The notes below the pieces were generated by a model that was not told where the DNA came from, did no database searches, and saw only the letters and a list, made by a program, of their open reading frames with translations. This document shows, piece by piece, positions 1 to 11,700 of a DNA stretch of 64,000 nucleotides. Both the position numbers and the translations under genes were made by a program. The stretch comes from Aradus depressus (lineage: Eukaryota > Arthropoda > Insecta > Hemiptera > Aradidae), in contig OY759218.1 of NCBI GenBank assembly GCA_963662175.1, forward strand, positions 14,536,480 to 14,600,479. Reading direction: 5' to 3'. Every line of letters starts with the position of its first letter. The first letter of the stretch is position 1.

Positions 1-520
1 GTGTAATTCAATGTTATCTAATTATTACAAATTCCACAATATGTCTGCGTTCCTCAACTTAGAAGTTGTCAATGTTATCTATTGAGTAAAATATGAAATG
101 TTAGTATTTTTGAATTATTATATTGAAACGAAAACAGTGATAAAGAAATAACCATTAAAATATTCATTAATAGATCATAATATATAAACATTCCTTACAA
201 CAGACTTGATATCTCGAAATAAAGATACCAACTGGAGAAGAGATTATAACTCCAATGTCCTAAACATAGGGGATAGTGTGATGTAATGTTTGTTTACAAA
301 TCGAACAATATGTATTCTTTGAAAACAATTACGTATTGCTCTCCGCTCTCTTCACCCTCAGTTCTGTGCATACAACTTAAGAGAACTAGAGTAATTTTTT
401 TCTAAATTTGCAATGTTTATTTATCTAATCCAAAGGTATCTTTATTTGGTTCACAGGGAAAAAGAATTGCTAGAATCGAGAACAAAATATTGGGTTTATT
501 ATCACTTAAGCCTAAACCTA
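1..520. other. AT-rich DNA, no gene seen
   Basis: No exon-like open frame, RNA gene or recognisable repeat is visible. It may be an intron or upstream flank of the gene whose exons begin at 4128. Confidence 0.5.
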
Positions 521-522
521 GG

Positions 523-2205
523 TTTTTTTTTTTTTTTTTTTTTTTTACGAGGGAGGTGGAAAATCTTATCACGTTCACCAGTCGGTACTGGGCCCGCCTC
601 GGTTCTCCTCCTTTCGGAGACCGAGAAGATACCCCCGAGGATCCGCACTCCGGGGTTATGCCGGTTTCGCCGGCTAAAAACCACCCCTCGCTCGACACTC
701 CCGGATCGGGACCGTTATCACATTACTTCATGCCGGGGGTCGCTTGTTTTGTCGCAGTACGTCAACACCTTTTTCGCTAGTTCATTTTTGCTATTCGCTC
801 ATAGCGCCTGCTTTTTCCTAATTATCCCCAGTAAGAGGCAGCACCTTATCCTTCGAGGCATCCCTCATCCTTCTTCTTTCGAAGAATCATCTCAGTGATC
901 AAGAGTGTCCAACATTCCTCGTTCATCCGACAAAAATATCAGTCCGACTATGCTGTCTGGTGAAATGTCACCTAGAGCTTCTTCGAGTCGTCGTTCGTTA
1001 GTCTAGTGGTCACATTCAAAGAACGTGTGTTTCACGACATCTCGGTCCGCACCGCAATATTCGCACTCAGCCGTCTGTACCTTATTCATTGTATACAGGT
1101 ACTGTCGGAAGTATCAGAGTCCGTATAAAAGCCCACCTCCCCAAACTTCCTGTTCATCCACGGTTCCGAATTCGGTATCAGTTGTTTTGTCCACTTCCCG
1201 GTCGGTCCTCCGATCCACTGTTTTTGCCATTCCTCGAGAGGACGTTGGGTGGCATGTCCAGTCACGAGAGACCATCGTACAGAGCATTCCAGAAGTCTGG
1301 TCCCAGAAATGATCCCTGTGTGACCCCCGCGGTATCCCTAAGAAACGTCGTCTCCGAGTTAAAAGCGTTCTTTACGTCCAGCGTCACCAGTAACACCATT
1401 GGTCTAGCTACATGGCTGCTCTGTCACCAGACACACAAGATCACTTGTACACCGTCTCTGTGACCTCGTGTATTGCCCCAATCGTCGAGTGTCCCTTCCT
1501 AAACCCGTGTTGACTGTCTGATAAGCCCCCAGCCTCTTCTATCGCCTGCAAGAGTCTGGGCCTCAGCAGCAGCTCCATTACTTTGCCCTTCGTGTTAAGC
1601 AGGCTCAACTGTCCGCATGCCGACGGTACGTCAGAATCTCCATTCCTCTTGCTGATAAGAACGAGTCTAGCCGTTTTCCAGTATTTACTGAAGATTCCCT
1701 CCATCAGGCACGTGTTGTACATGTCCAAGAGAGTCCCTGGGCTCGATTCGACAATCAGTTTAAGGATGTCCCCCGGTACACCGTCGGGACCAGGCTCTTC
1801 TCCCCTCCTCAGCAAGATGACAGCGTTTTCGAGCTCCGCCCTGGTAAAAAGAGGGGCCTCTGCGCCGTCCTGATCTTCGTTCTCCTCTGGACGCAGGATA
1901 GCAGGGTGCGTAGGAAATAGTCCGTCAATGACGTCTCCATTGGTCCCCTTTACTCTTCTGTATAGCCGCCCGAAGTTATTTTTTTCCCTGTCCTGTATGT
2001 ATTCTTCAGTGAGGGTCCCCAAGCTTGGCTCTCCCTGAGCCCTTCTCCTGAGTTTGTGACAGCGTCTTCGTAGCTCGGCGATTTCTTCTATCCACCAGTA
2101 TACCGGCCAGTTATCAGGGGATCCTCCCGAGCGTGGCATCGTCTCCCGACAAAATTGATCCACTAGTTTCGATGTTTCTTCCACCAATACTTCCGCCCGT
2201 GGCCA
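523..2205 (-). mobile_element. 5'-truncated R1-like LINE
   Basis: Read on the minus strand, the copy begins inside the region before the reverse transcriptase near 2205 and ends in a 24-base A tail (T523-546 on the + strand). Reverse transcriptase is readable from 2187 to 1441. Downstream, about 1090-1020, a broken frame encodes a Cys-X2-Cys...His...Cys zinc motif (ECEYCGAE then KHTFFEC), the C-terminal knuckle of R1-clade proteins. The last ~450 bp is GC-richer than its surroundings and is probably 3' UTR. Frameshifts between the blocks show that it is dead. I could not identify a clean target-site duplication. Confidence 0.8.
1441..2187 (-). pseudogene. R1-like LINE reverse transcriptase fragment
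   Basis: The 248-codon frame covers the N-terminal half of a LINE reverse transcriptase. Visible blocks in order are a pre-RT stretch ending VYWWIEEIAELRR, GEEPGPDGVPGDILK (the usual PGPDGIP block), a WKTARLVLI block, and QHGFRKGHSTIGAI (the FGFR-ST block). The palm YADD motif is not in this frame; the sequence has shifted frame by then. The AIHEV block follows directly, as expected for R1-type enzymes. It is a decayed copy with no expected host function. Confidence 0.85.
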
Positions 2206-2524
2206 CTCTTAAATGTGCATATATAATTTATTTAAAAAACAGTACCTACCTTCTTTTGTAGATCACTCCCAATTGTTCCTCAATCTTCAATATCTTTCCA
2301 TTCCCTATTATTATACGGATGATGTCTATTTCATCAAAAACAAAATCCAAGTCACAATTTTATTTACACTATATATACTCATGTCTCTATCATCACGGTG
2401 ATGTCACTTGGTTCATGTCTGTACTTGAACTAATATTCTATAAATAGCTGAGCTTTTTTGTTACTTATTCTTTTTCACTTTTAATTATAGCCAATTTAAA
2501 GATTATTATCAATAGTAAATTCTC

Positions 2525-3765
2525 AAAATTTAATCCCCAATCATCAATTTGGCTTTCGGGAATCAAATTCTACCATCCATCAGTGTCACCGCCTGGTAGA
2601 TCAGATTGCCACCAGTTTAGAAAAAAAAGAATATTGCTCTGGGGTTTTTCTCGACATCGAATAGGCGTTCGATCGAGTCTGGCACTCAGGCTTGCTCTAT
2701 AAACTCCGCACACAACTCCCATTCACATACTATCTCATATTAAAATCGTTTTTATATGACAGATTCTCGCAAGTTTCCCAGGAGAACGCCCTATCATTTT
2801 TCATCCCGGTGAAAGCTGGCGTTCCACAGGGCAGTGCCCTGAGTCCGCTTCTTTACTCTCTCTATACATCCGACGTCCCTCAACATCCAGAAACTCTCTT
2901 AGCCACATACGCAGACGACACAGCTATTCTCACATCACACATTGACTCTCATCAAGCCTCAAGTAATCTTCAAAATCACTTAGATTTACTTTCAACCGGG
3001 GCCCACCGTTGGCGGATCAAATTCAACTACCACAAATCAGTATATGCTACATTCACACTCCGCCGCAATAACTGCCCATCAGTCCATATAGATAATCACA
3101 TTCTACCAACCTCAGAGACTGTCCGCTACCTTGGGCTGCACTTAGACAGACGACTAACGTGGAAAGATCACATCAGACTAAAACGAACAGAACTAAAAAG
3201 ACGCTTTGGACTACTCAAATCATTAATTGGACTACTCAAATCATTAATTGGACGACGATCATTACTCTCATTAACTAACAAACTCACCATTTACAATTCG
3301 CTTCTCAAGCCGATATGGACATACGGCTTGGAACTCTGGGGATCTGCGGCGAAGTCCATTATGAACCGGATTCAAGCCATGCAGTCCATCATCTTACGAC
3401 ACATCACTAACGCACCATTCTACGTCACTAACAACACCCTTCATAACGACTCACAGGTACCTTTCGTTTCCACAATTGTAACTTAGAGATACACAAACTT
3501 CCACGCCAAACTCGCCAGTCACGCCAATCCTCTCATTCAAACACTAGCTTAAAATACCCTGCCCGCAAACCCACCTCGTCGACTCAAACGAACATGGCAG
3601 CGTGACTTGCTCGGGATGTAACCTGGCTGCGCTTCTAAACGCCACGCACCTCTGCAGTGCAGTGATCTCACCAGAAAAAATCATTAATGGCAGTATTTAT
3701 TTTGCCGTCATGATGCCTATGTAACATTCTCTAAGTAAATAAATAAATAAAATAAATATTTATAT
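2525..3765 (+). mobile_element. 5'-truncated Jockey-like LINE
   Basis: The copy begins within the reverse transcriptase at the FGFRE...STIHQ block near 2545 and ends in a short AAATAA-type repeat tail (about 3736-3765), typical of Jockey-group LINEs. An in-frame TAG near 2662 interrupts the block before AFDRVWH. A 21-bp tandem duplication near 3205-3246 repeats the residues LLKSLIG. After 3486 the frame breaks up, although RNase-H-free C-terminal sequence can still be followed to about 3640. Confidence 0.8.
2692..3486 (+). pseudogene. Jockey-like LINE reverse transcriptase, C-terminal half
   Basis: The 264-codon frame contains [19 protein letters not shown], the catalytic YADDTAIL block (near residues 82-90), the [12 protein letters not shown] thumb region and [17 protein letters not shown], all standard Jockey/LINE landmarks in the right order. 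The start shown is only where the frame opens after the in-frame stop near 2662. The copy lacks the endonuclease, ORF1 and the first RT blocks, and is not functional. Confidence 0.88.
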
Positions 3766-4127
3766 TCACTAATTAATTTACATATCTTTAACAGCTGTTT
3801 TTATTAAAATTCAACATTTCAGCTGTTTTCAGTAAAATTTCAACATTTTGGCGATTCTCTACTTGAAAATAATAAGTTATTTTTAAAAGTATTTTATTAT
3901 TCATGAGTGTTCTATGCACATCACACTAGACTAGCTCTATTCAGTAAAGTAGATAACGCTATAAGAAGCGAAATTATACAACGGTCGTGTAACGTTTGAC
4001 CAACCATTATAGTGGAAATATTGACAAGTAGTTATATGTGTAATCTTTCCTTTTTAGAATAACCTAGTTTTTCAGTATAATCTGTTGATTTAAATTTAAG
4101 TAAAATAATATTTTATTTACCTTCCAG

Positions 4128-4390
4128 ACTTGGGTGAAATTCCATTAGATAATTATAAAGGTAAACAACCAAAATTGAAAGATATCTGGATGCTGGGAAG
4201 GAAGAATGTGGGTGAGGACCTGAACATAGATGACTCTGGTGGTCAAGATGATGGCAGCCAGAATGAAGATCAGCCATGTCAACTATTTTTGGGCAATTCC
4301 CGCTACTTCACATCCCTCGACAAAATTTTAATTTCAATTTGCAACCTTTTTCGACTGCCCAATTGGTTTGGATCTAAGTGTGTTACCGAG
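4128..4390 (+). CDS. First visible exon of the ATRIP-like gene
   Basis: A pyrimidine-rich tract ends in CAG at 4127 and the frame is open from there. It runs past 4390 to a stop at 4453, but a GTATTG donor at 4391 lets it splice in frame to the exon at 5022. That exon has no stop upstream of its ATG at 5043 and reads VLFHVTRM into it. I therefore prefer an internal exon over a terminal exon ending at 4453. It encodes an acidic stretch (DDSGGQDDGSQNEDQ) and then a hydrophobic helix-like segment. Unspliced reading to 4453 would give a different C-terminus. Confidence 0.6.
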
Positions 4391-7300
4391 GTATTGGCTC
4401 TATTTTTGACTATGAATTTATTGTGGGCAATCCACTACATAAAATTATTCTAGACGATTGAAGCTCTTCAATAAGATATTAATAACAGTACTCCGCTAAA
4501 TTTTGGATATTCTGAAGCTTAAATGGTTTTGTTCATTCACGTACAAGGATTTTGTAATAATTGGGGTCAATGTTTCAAAAGAATAGATACATTTTTAAAA
4601 ACAAATTTTTTTTTTTCATTCCATAGAGGTTTTTACATATCTGCATCGCTGTATTAACGTTAACGAAAATTGTTCAAAAATGGAATGTATATATTTAAAT
4701 TCTGTTATTTCCGATGTAAATTACTTTTTCCAGTGTTTTGAAAAACAAAAAAACTGAGGCTTCCAAAGTCTTTCTATTAGCAAGTATAAAGTTTTATTGT
4801 TATTATTATACATACATGAAAAAATAATGATATTTTATAAAAGGGAATAGAAGTTAACATTCTTCTATTATTTTGATTTTTCGATTTTATTTTTAAACTG
4901 TGCGGGAGGAATGTCTGCATTGGAGCTGCTGATAATGATAATTATCATCACTCGGTGATAATTAATCAAATCTTATCGCCTCAAGTCAGATGTATACTAT
5001 ATTATTAACTTTGTTTTGCAGGTACTTTTCCACGTAACAAGAATGGTACGTGAAGTGTACGTAGCGACTTGCGATCCTAAATTGATTCGCGCTGCTCTCT
5101 CTCACTTAAATGACCGCGATAATGAAGTGATAGACGCCTGTCTCAATTCAAACGAATTGGATCATGAATTTAATTTATTTTCTAAAGAGTAGGTATTTTT
5201 TTTTTGTTGTAAAATATTTAACCAAATGAAAGAAACTGTCACAATACAATTGAGGACATTTTGTCGAATTTATAGTAGTTTCAGAGCAAATCATGAAATA
5301 CCATAAAAGAGTCAATCCTGCTATTATTTCCAGGTATTTGTTGCGAACCTTCCTTTCTCCACTGAACTTTATAGAACCTTTTGTGTAGATACTGTTATGG
5401 GATATAGATACTGTTATGGGATATTCACGAAAAACTGTACAAACAACATGTTTTGACCATTCAAATATTTTTACTTTTCCTATTCCTTAGTATTATGAAT
5501 TTCAATATAGATTTTTTAACGGAATTTTATGTTTCAACGTCTTCTGAACACGATTTGACCATTCATTTTCACATATGTCTGTGTGCATGTGACTACGGTT
5601 TGTGTGAATGATTCTAACTCAGAAACAATTGTAGAATGAACTATGAACTTGAAATTTGAGATTAAGATGTCACATGTGCTAACTTAGATCTGATTAGATT
5701 TCAGCGGGAATCGGACGAAAGTTGAGACTACTTTACTGTTTGGTCTAATACATTCTACAAGATACCGCTCATATTAATGACTTAATCAACAAGCGCTTCA
5801 AATAAAAGTTTTAGAGAATTCTAAGACTCATTTTATATGAAATACATTTTTTCGAAGTCCGGTTTGTGAGAAAATGCCGATGGTTTTAGTAGATTGTTTG
5901 ATTTACGCGAAACCGATTAGTCCTATCAAAAAAGTGTTCTTAAAAAAAGGGGGTGATTTGTAAAAATGTAGTGCATTTTTTTTTTTTTTTAGATATTTTG
6001 TCACTTATTAAGAATGCAAGATTGGGATTGGAGGATTGTACTAAACTTTTTAGACAAGCTAGCTTTGAAAATTTCAGTTGATATCATAAGTGACTCTCGG
6101 ACTACTAGTCACTACCATATTGAAATATTGTCTATTCCACAAAAGAAACAAATCCTGACAATAGATTATTTTTCTGGTTGCTAGACTTTCCATCACACCC
6201 AAATTTATGACCTCATCCCCCTGTCCAGTTACTTTGACGAGCTCACAATTCCATTCAAACTCGTAGTATTTTCCTTATCCTCTACCTACTTTTATATATC
6301 TCTTAATTTCACTGAATGTTTCTTAAGTTGTGAAAGTAGTAGACTAAATTATCATTTTCCATGATGATAATTTGTTTATATTACAAGGGATTACTAATTT
6401 TCCAAGAGAAATATTTTTGTGCATACTTTGATTAGTGACACAATTACTTTTTATTTTACAGAGCTTGGAACGAAAAGGAAATTTATGTTGATTTAAGAAG
6501 AGGGGTGGCGTTGATTGCGGTAATGTGCTCAGCCGACCCAGATCTTGCTAATGCAATTCTTCATGGTGAAAGGTAACTAACTATTCTATGTTAATCAATA
6601 GAATAGCAGGTCACCCGGCGTTGTCAGCTATTGCTTAGCTGATCCTATATATATATATGTATATATGTTTATATATAGAGAGACTTGAGAGTTGGGGTGA
6701 GCAAACACATCTTTTTTTACGGCCGTCCCAAGGTACATTTTCTACACAATTTTTAACAAAGGCTGTTGTAACGTTTCCTTGCAGCCCACAGAGGCCTTCT
6801 CTGTCCCCCTAAAAATGAATAAAACGTGTATTTCTTCATCCCCCTGCAAGAACAAGAGGATATTTAGTTCGGCCACGTGATAACCTGTAAGCTTCGAGAA
6901 CATGTTCAGCAGTTGTCGCGTGTTGACCGGATAAATTCACACACACAATCAGACTTTCAGCTTTGTATAGATTCTACACATTTTTTAAAAGGTGTTTAAT
7001 TTCTTCAGGCAAATTGGTTTCGGAAACATTTTTTTTTTTTTTTTACATCCTCAGCTATTTGAAGTATAGGGGAAGTTATGTAATCGGTCAAACATTCGAT
7101 GCGGAGTTTTCAACGGAATTTCATGTTTTCCGACTTCCACATTCCAAAGATGAAAAAAAGTCTGTCTATGAACACGATAACTCCCGATAGAATGAATGTA
7201 TCGACACGAAATTTTATATAAATTTTATGTGTGACCAGAACCCCATTATGACCACACACATAGATTTTCAGCCAGGTCGGCCAAAGGTAACGGTTTAACG

Positions 7301-8691
7301 GAGTGGGCTCAATTCAAAAACTCTAGTAACTGCCGTTATTATGAATGTATCGACACAAAATGTCATACATGAAAAAAAGTCTGTCTATGAACACGATAAC
7401 TCCCGATAGAATGAATGTATCGACTCGAAATTTTATATAAATTTTATGTGTGACCAGAACCCCATTATGACCACACACATAGATTTTCAGCCAGGTCGGC
7501 CAAAGGTAACGGTTTAACGGAGTGGGCTCAATTCAAAAACTCTAGTAACTGCCGTTATTATGAATGTATCGACACAAAATGTCATACATGAATTCAAAAC
7601 TCTATAAGGACGACACTTATTAATTTTCAACGGAATCGGCGGGAAGGGGGGATCAGAGGGGCTCAACTCGAAAAACCCCAATAGCTGCCGATATAACGAA
7701 CGTATCGACATGACCTTTAGTACTAGGATCTAGGAGCCCCTATGTAAGTCAAATATTGAATATAAGCGCAAAATGTCGCCTGGTTTTGGATGGGGAACGA
7801 AAAGTTAATTGATTAATTTGTTCCGGGAAAGTACATTGCCTGTGATTCACCGACGACTTTTCAATTTGACTTCATAATTGCTAATTTTTTGTTCATCATG
7901 TTTCAGTGACGTTCAACGTATAAGGAAGGTTCAAAATGTATCACTTACAGATCAGTCTAGTCACCTACCGAAACAGGTAACTTTTTATATGATATCTTAG
8001 CCACAGGTTCAGCAAATAATACAATTTTCCAGGTCAGAGGAGTTAATCTCCTGAAAGATTTGACATGTCCAGAAAATTTCTTTGAAACAAAGCTTTCACC
8101 AGTGTAGCTCGATAACGTCGTACTAAAACTGTACAAACGTTAATTAGAGAACAAATTAATCAAGAAAAGGAAGTTCGAACGGACTAGTATAATAAATATG
8201 GAGTTTCTTATAAACCTGTAATCCAACTTAAAGAAGATTTGGATCTGGTCACTTTACCCACTGACACCCACTTTACAGTAACAAATAACGGACGTTAGCA
8301 AATCCCCCGGCATCGTACCTATAAAATTACCTGACTCCTATTTACTTGACAAATACTTCACTATAACTCATTACATAAACTATACTAACCTACACACGGA
8401 ATTACAAGAAACTGAGAAAATACTACTACATTTTAAACGCTTAGGAACTTATAACATCGCGGACCACCTATTGACCATCCTCCATGTAACATCTCTTGTA
8501 CCATCTAAATAAGTGTTAACTGTCAAATAAAGTTGTTTTGTGAAGTGCGAGATTTAATTCACGAAAGTAACCTGTGCTCAAAGGGTTAAGTGTATAATTT
8601 AACCTGCCTATACTTCTCACTCAACTCAACTTTGAAAACTAGATTGAAAAACATGTACAAGACCCATCTGTTACATTTCCACTTTTAATGT

Positions 8692-8745
<54 letters not shown>

Positions 8746-11700
8746 TTGGCCTCAGCAATAAGCCATAGCCAAACAAACAAATTCATATGAATATATTAGA
8801 TTTCTTTATTATTTTACACCGAGATTCCACATGCCTTAATGAAAGTTAAGATACTCCTGTAAATGTCCACCTTACCAGAGCCTAGAAGACAGGCGTAGTT
8901 GAATGGCTGACACAATTTGGGATCTATCGCCATAAACAAAGAGAGCCTCTCGTCAGCAAATTTCGGACACAACATGAAAATATGTTCAAAAGACTCGACT
9001 TCACCACAATGGGGGCATAAAGCCGATTCAGCCAAACCTATCCTGTGCTTATACAGACCACACAACCCATGATTGGACCTCAGACGACAAATCGTGCGAC
9101 AAAGTTCCTTGGAAATCGGCTCCCGAGAGAACCAAGGACGAACTTCAACCAAAGGATTCAGATCTTTATAAAAGCTACCCTTCCTAGAAACTGAAAATTC
9201 CTCCTGCCAGGTGCTCCAGATCTCTCTTCCAACTGAATCATAAAACTCTCGGAAGGGAATCAAACAGTGAAGCTTTGAGCCCTCCACTATAGCCTGCCTT
9301 GCTAACTTGTCCACAATTTCATTGGCCTCCACCCCTGAGTGTGCCTTCACCCACATAAATACCACTCCTGATCCTAGCCTCTTCAAAACATTAATGTGTT
9401 CTATAATTTCTACAAGAAGATGGGATGGGTTCCTATTGATACAATATTTGTCGATTTGACTTAATGTACTTTGATTATCTGACACGATAATCAAGTTTTC
9501 AGGGCCACGCAGGGAGACAGAATATTTCAGAGCTTCCAGAATAGAGATCATTTCGACAGTCGCTATCGAAAAGAAGTGAGAAACTGAAAATGAAGCTTTA
9601 AAGTTTCTCTGAGGGTCAAATAAGGACAAACCGCAGCCCATTTTAGTCTTGGATCCATCCGTATAAATATAATATGGGTTTTCTTGCATCGGACATGAAA
9701 AAGTGAAATCCTCTATATTTCCAGAGTAGCTTGGAAAATAGACGGAAGTAGAAGAATAGAGATTAGAATAGTCCGTAGTCCGTGCAGAACAACGGCAAAA
9801 GATCTGACGTAAATACTCGACCATGATGTTGATGAGTTCGAAGGAAGCTGGATGTCAGAAGAGGAGCCCTTTTCTTCATCCAAATGTCATGAGTTAACAC
9901 CAAAATATTAAGCTCAGAGATATTGTTGAATAGACGAGAGTTCAGAGCCATTATTTTAAGCAAGTATCTGTCCGCTAACATTCTTCTGCGCTTGCTAAAT
10001 GGCAGCTCGCCAGATTCGGACAAAAGAACATCGATTGGAGTTGATTTCAGAAAGCCCAGACAAAGTCTAAGACAGCTGTTCTGAACCAGATCCAGTTTGT
10101 GAAGAGTAGTGGAACTTGCATCACCAAAAAGACAAGATCCGTAGTCCACGATAGAACGAACGGTAGCTCTGTAGAATAAAAGGGCTACAGACGGGTCTGC
10201 ACCCCAGCTGCAGTGAGTTTTACCATTTTCAGAATATTAAGGTACTTTTCTAACTTCTCAACTGTGCAGGTAATGTGTCGAAACCAACTAAGATTCTTAT
10301 CCAGAAAAAGTCCCAGAAACTTAGTGAAGGGCTGAATGTCCCACCGCCGAGTAGCATTTCGTCTCCAATAGGAAGCCTTCTTTTTCGAGAGAAAACAGAA
10401 ACATGGGTCTTCTCTACAGAAATATTCAGATTATTATTGAGAAACCAAGTTCCGAGAACTTTAACAGTCTCATCCATTATTCCTTGGGAGTGCAGTATAT
10501 CGGAGTGCGTAATATAGAGGCAAATATCGTCTGCGTACTGCAGAATCTTGACATAATTTGGAATTACACTAACAATATCAGCAACATAGATGGCGTACAA
10601 GATTGGGCTCAAAATTCCTCCCTGGGCCAACCCCACCTGAGCTCTTCTAGGGCCCAAAATAAAATTATCCAACCTGACGAATAAGTTTCTATCTGAAAAC
10701 AAAGAGATAACGTTTCAAGCAAACTTACTCGGAAGACCTAAGTTAATCATTTTTTGGAACAACAGAGATAGGTCGACATTGTCATATGCTCCTTTGATAT
10801 CAAGAAACAAAGCTAACGTAGTCTGACCAGAAGTGAATCCTAACTGAATGTCTGTGACGAGAGTTGCCAAGCTATCCAAGGTGGACCTGCCTTTACGGAA
10901 CCCAAACTGAGAGGGAGGAAGGAGGTGGTGATGTTCCAGCCGCAGCTTGATGAGGCGCTCATAGGTCTTCAAGAACACGGAGGACAACGAAATGGGACGA
11001 TACGAGGAGGATACATTAGGAGGTTTGGCTGGTTTGGGGGTGGGAAGGACGATGTAATTCTTCCATACCTCCGGATAGGAGCCATTAGACCAGAATGTAT
11101 TAAAGATAGACAATAATACCGAGACACAGAAAGGAGGCAAATGAAATAACATTGGATAAACTATCTGGTCCTGGCCAGGGGCTGTGTTGGAACATCTTTT
11201 GATGCAGCTGTAAAGTTCAGAAAGAGTGAAGTCTTTCGGTAACATATGGCCCTCTGTGGCGTTGTCGTCAAGCTCTACGGGAAGCAGATTAGAAACATAA
11301 TCTGGAGTTAAGTTGGAAAGGAATTCCTTGGTCCAATCCCCCTGGGTCAAGGGAAGCTTATTTACCACTTTACGATTCTTTAAACATTTAATATGATTCC
11401 AAATGGTCTTAATTGGAGAATTAGATGACAAGTTATTACAAAAAGCTACCCATGAATTAAATTTTGCTGTCCTAATAATATGTTTTGCGACAGCAGAGAA
11501 TTTTTTGAACCGTATTAAATTATCAAGAGAAGGGCTAGTCTTATAAGTGATGTAAGCTGATTTTCTATCATTCATTGCCCTTTCGCAGTCCACTGTCCAC
11601 CAAGAATTGGAAAAGTTTTATTATTGCAAGATTTATATTTAGGAATGGAGGTTAGGCAGGCCTGATTCAGATTATGTAAAAAAGTGGAGTTTCGAAAGTT

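Noticed and set aside
413..898. 161-codon + frame and overlapping short frames
   Set aside because: They cross the poly-T tail and 3' UTR of a minus-strand LINE.
4391..4453. Terminal exon ending at 4453
   Set aside because: A donor at 4391 joins in phase to an exon that is open upstream of its ATG, so continuation of the gene is the simpler reading.
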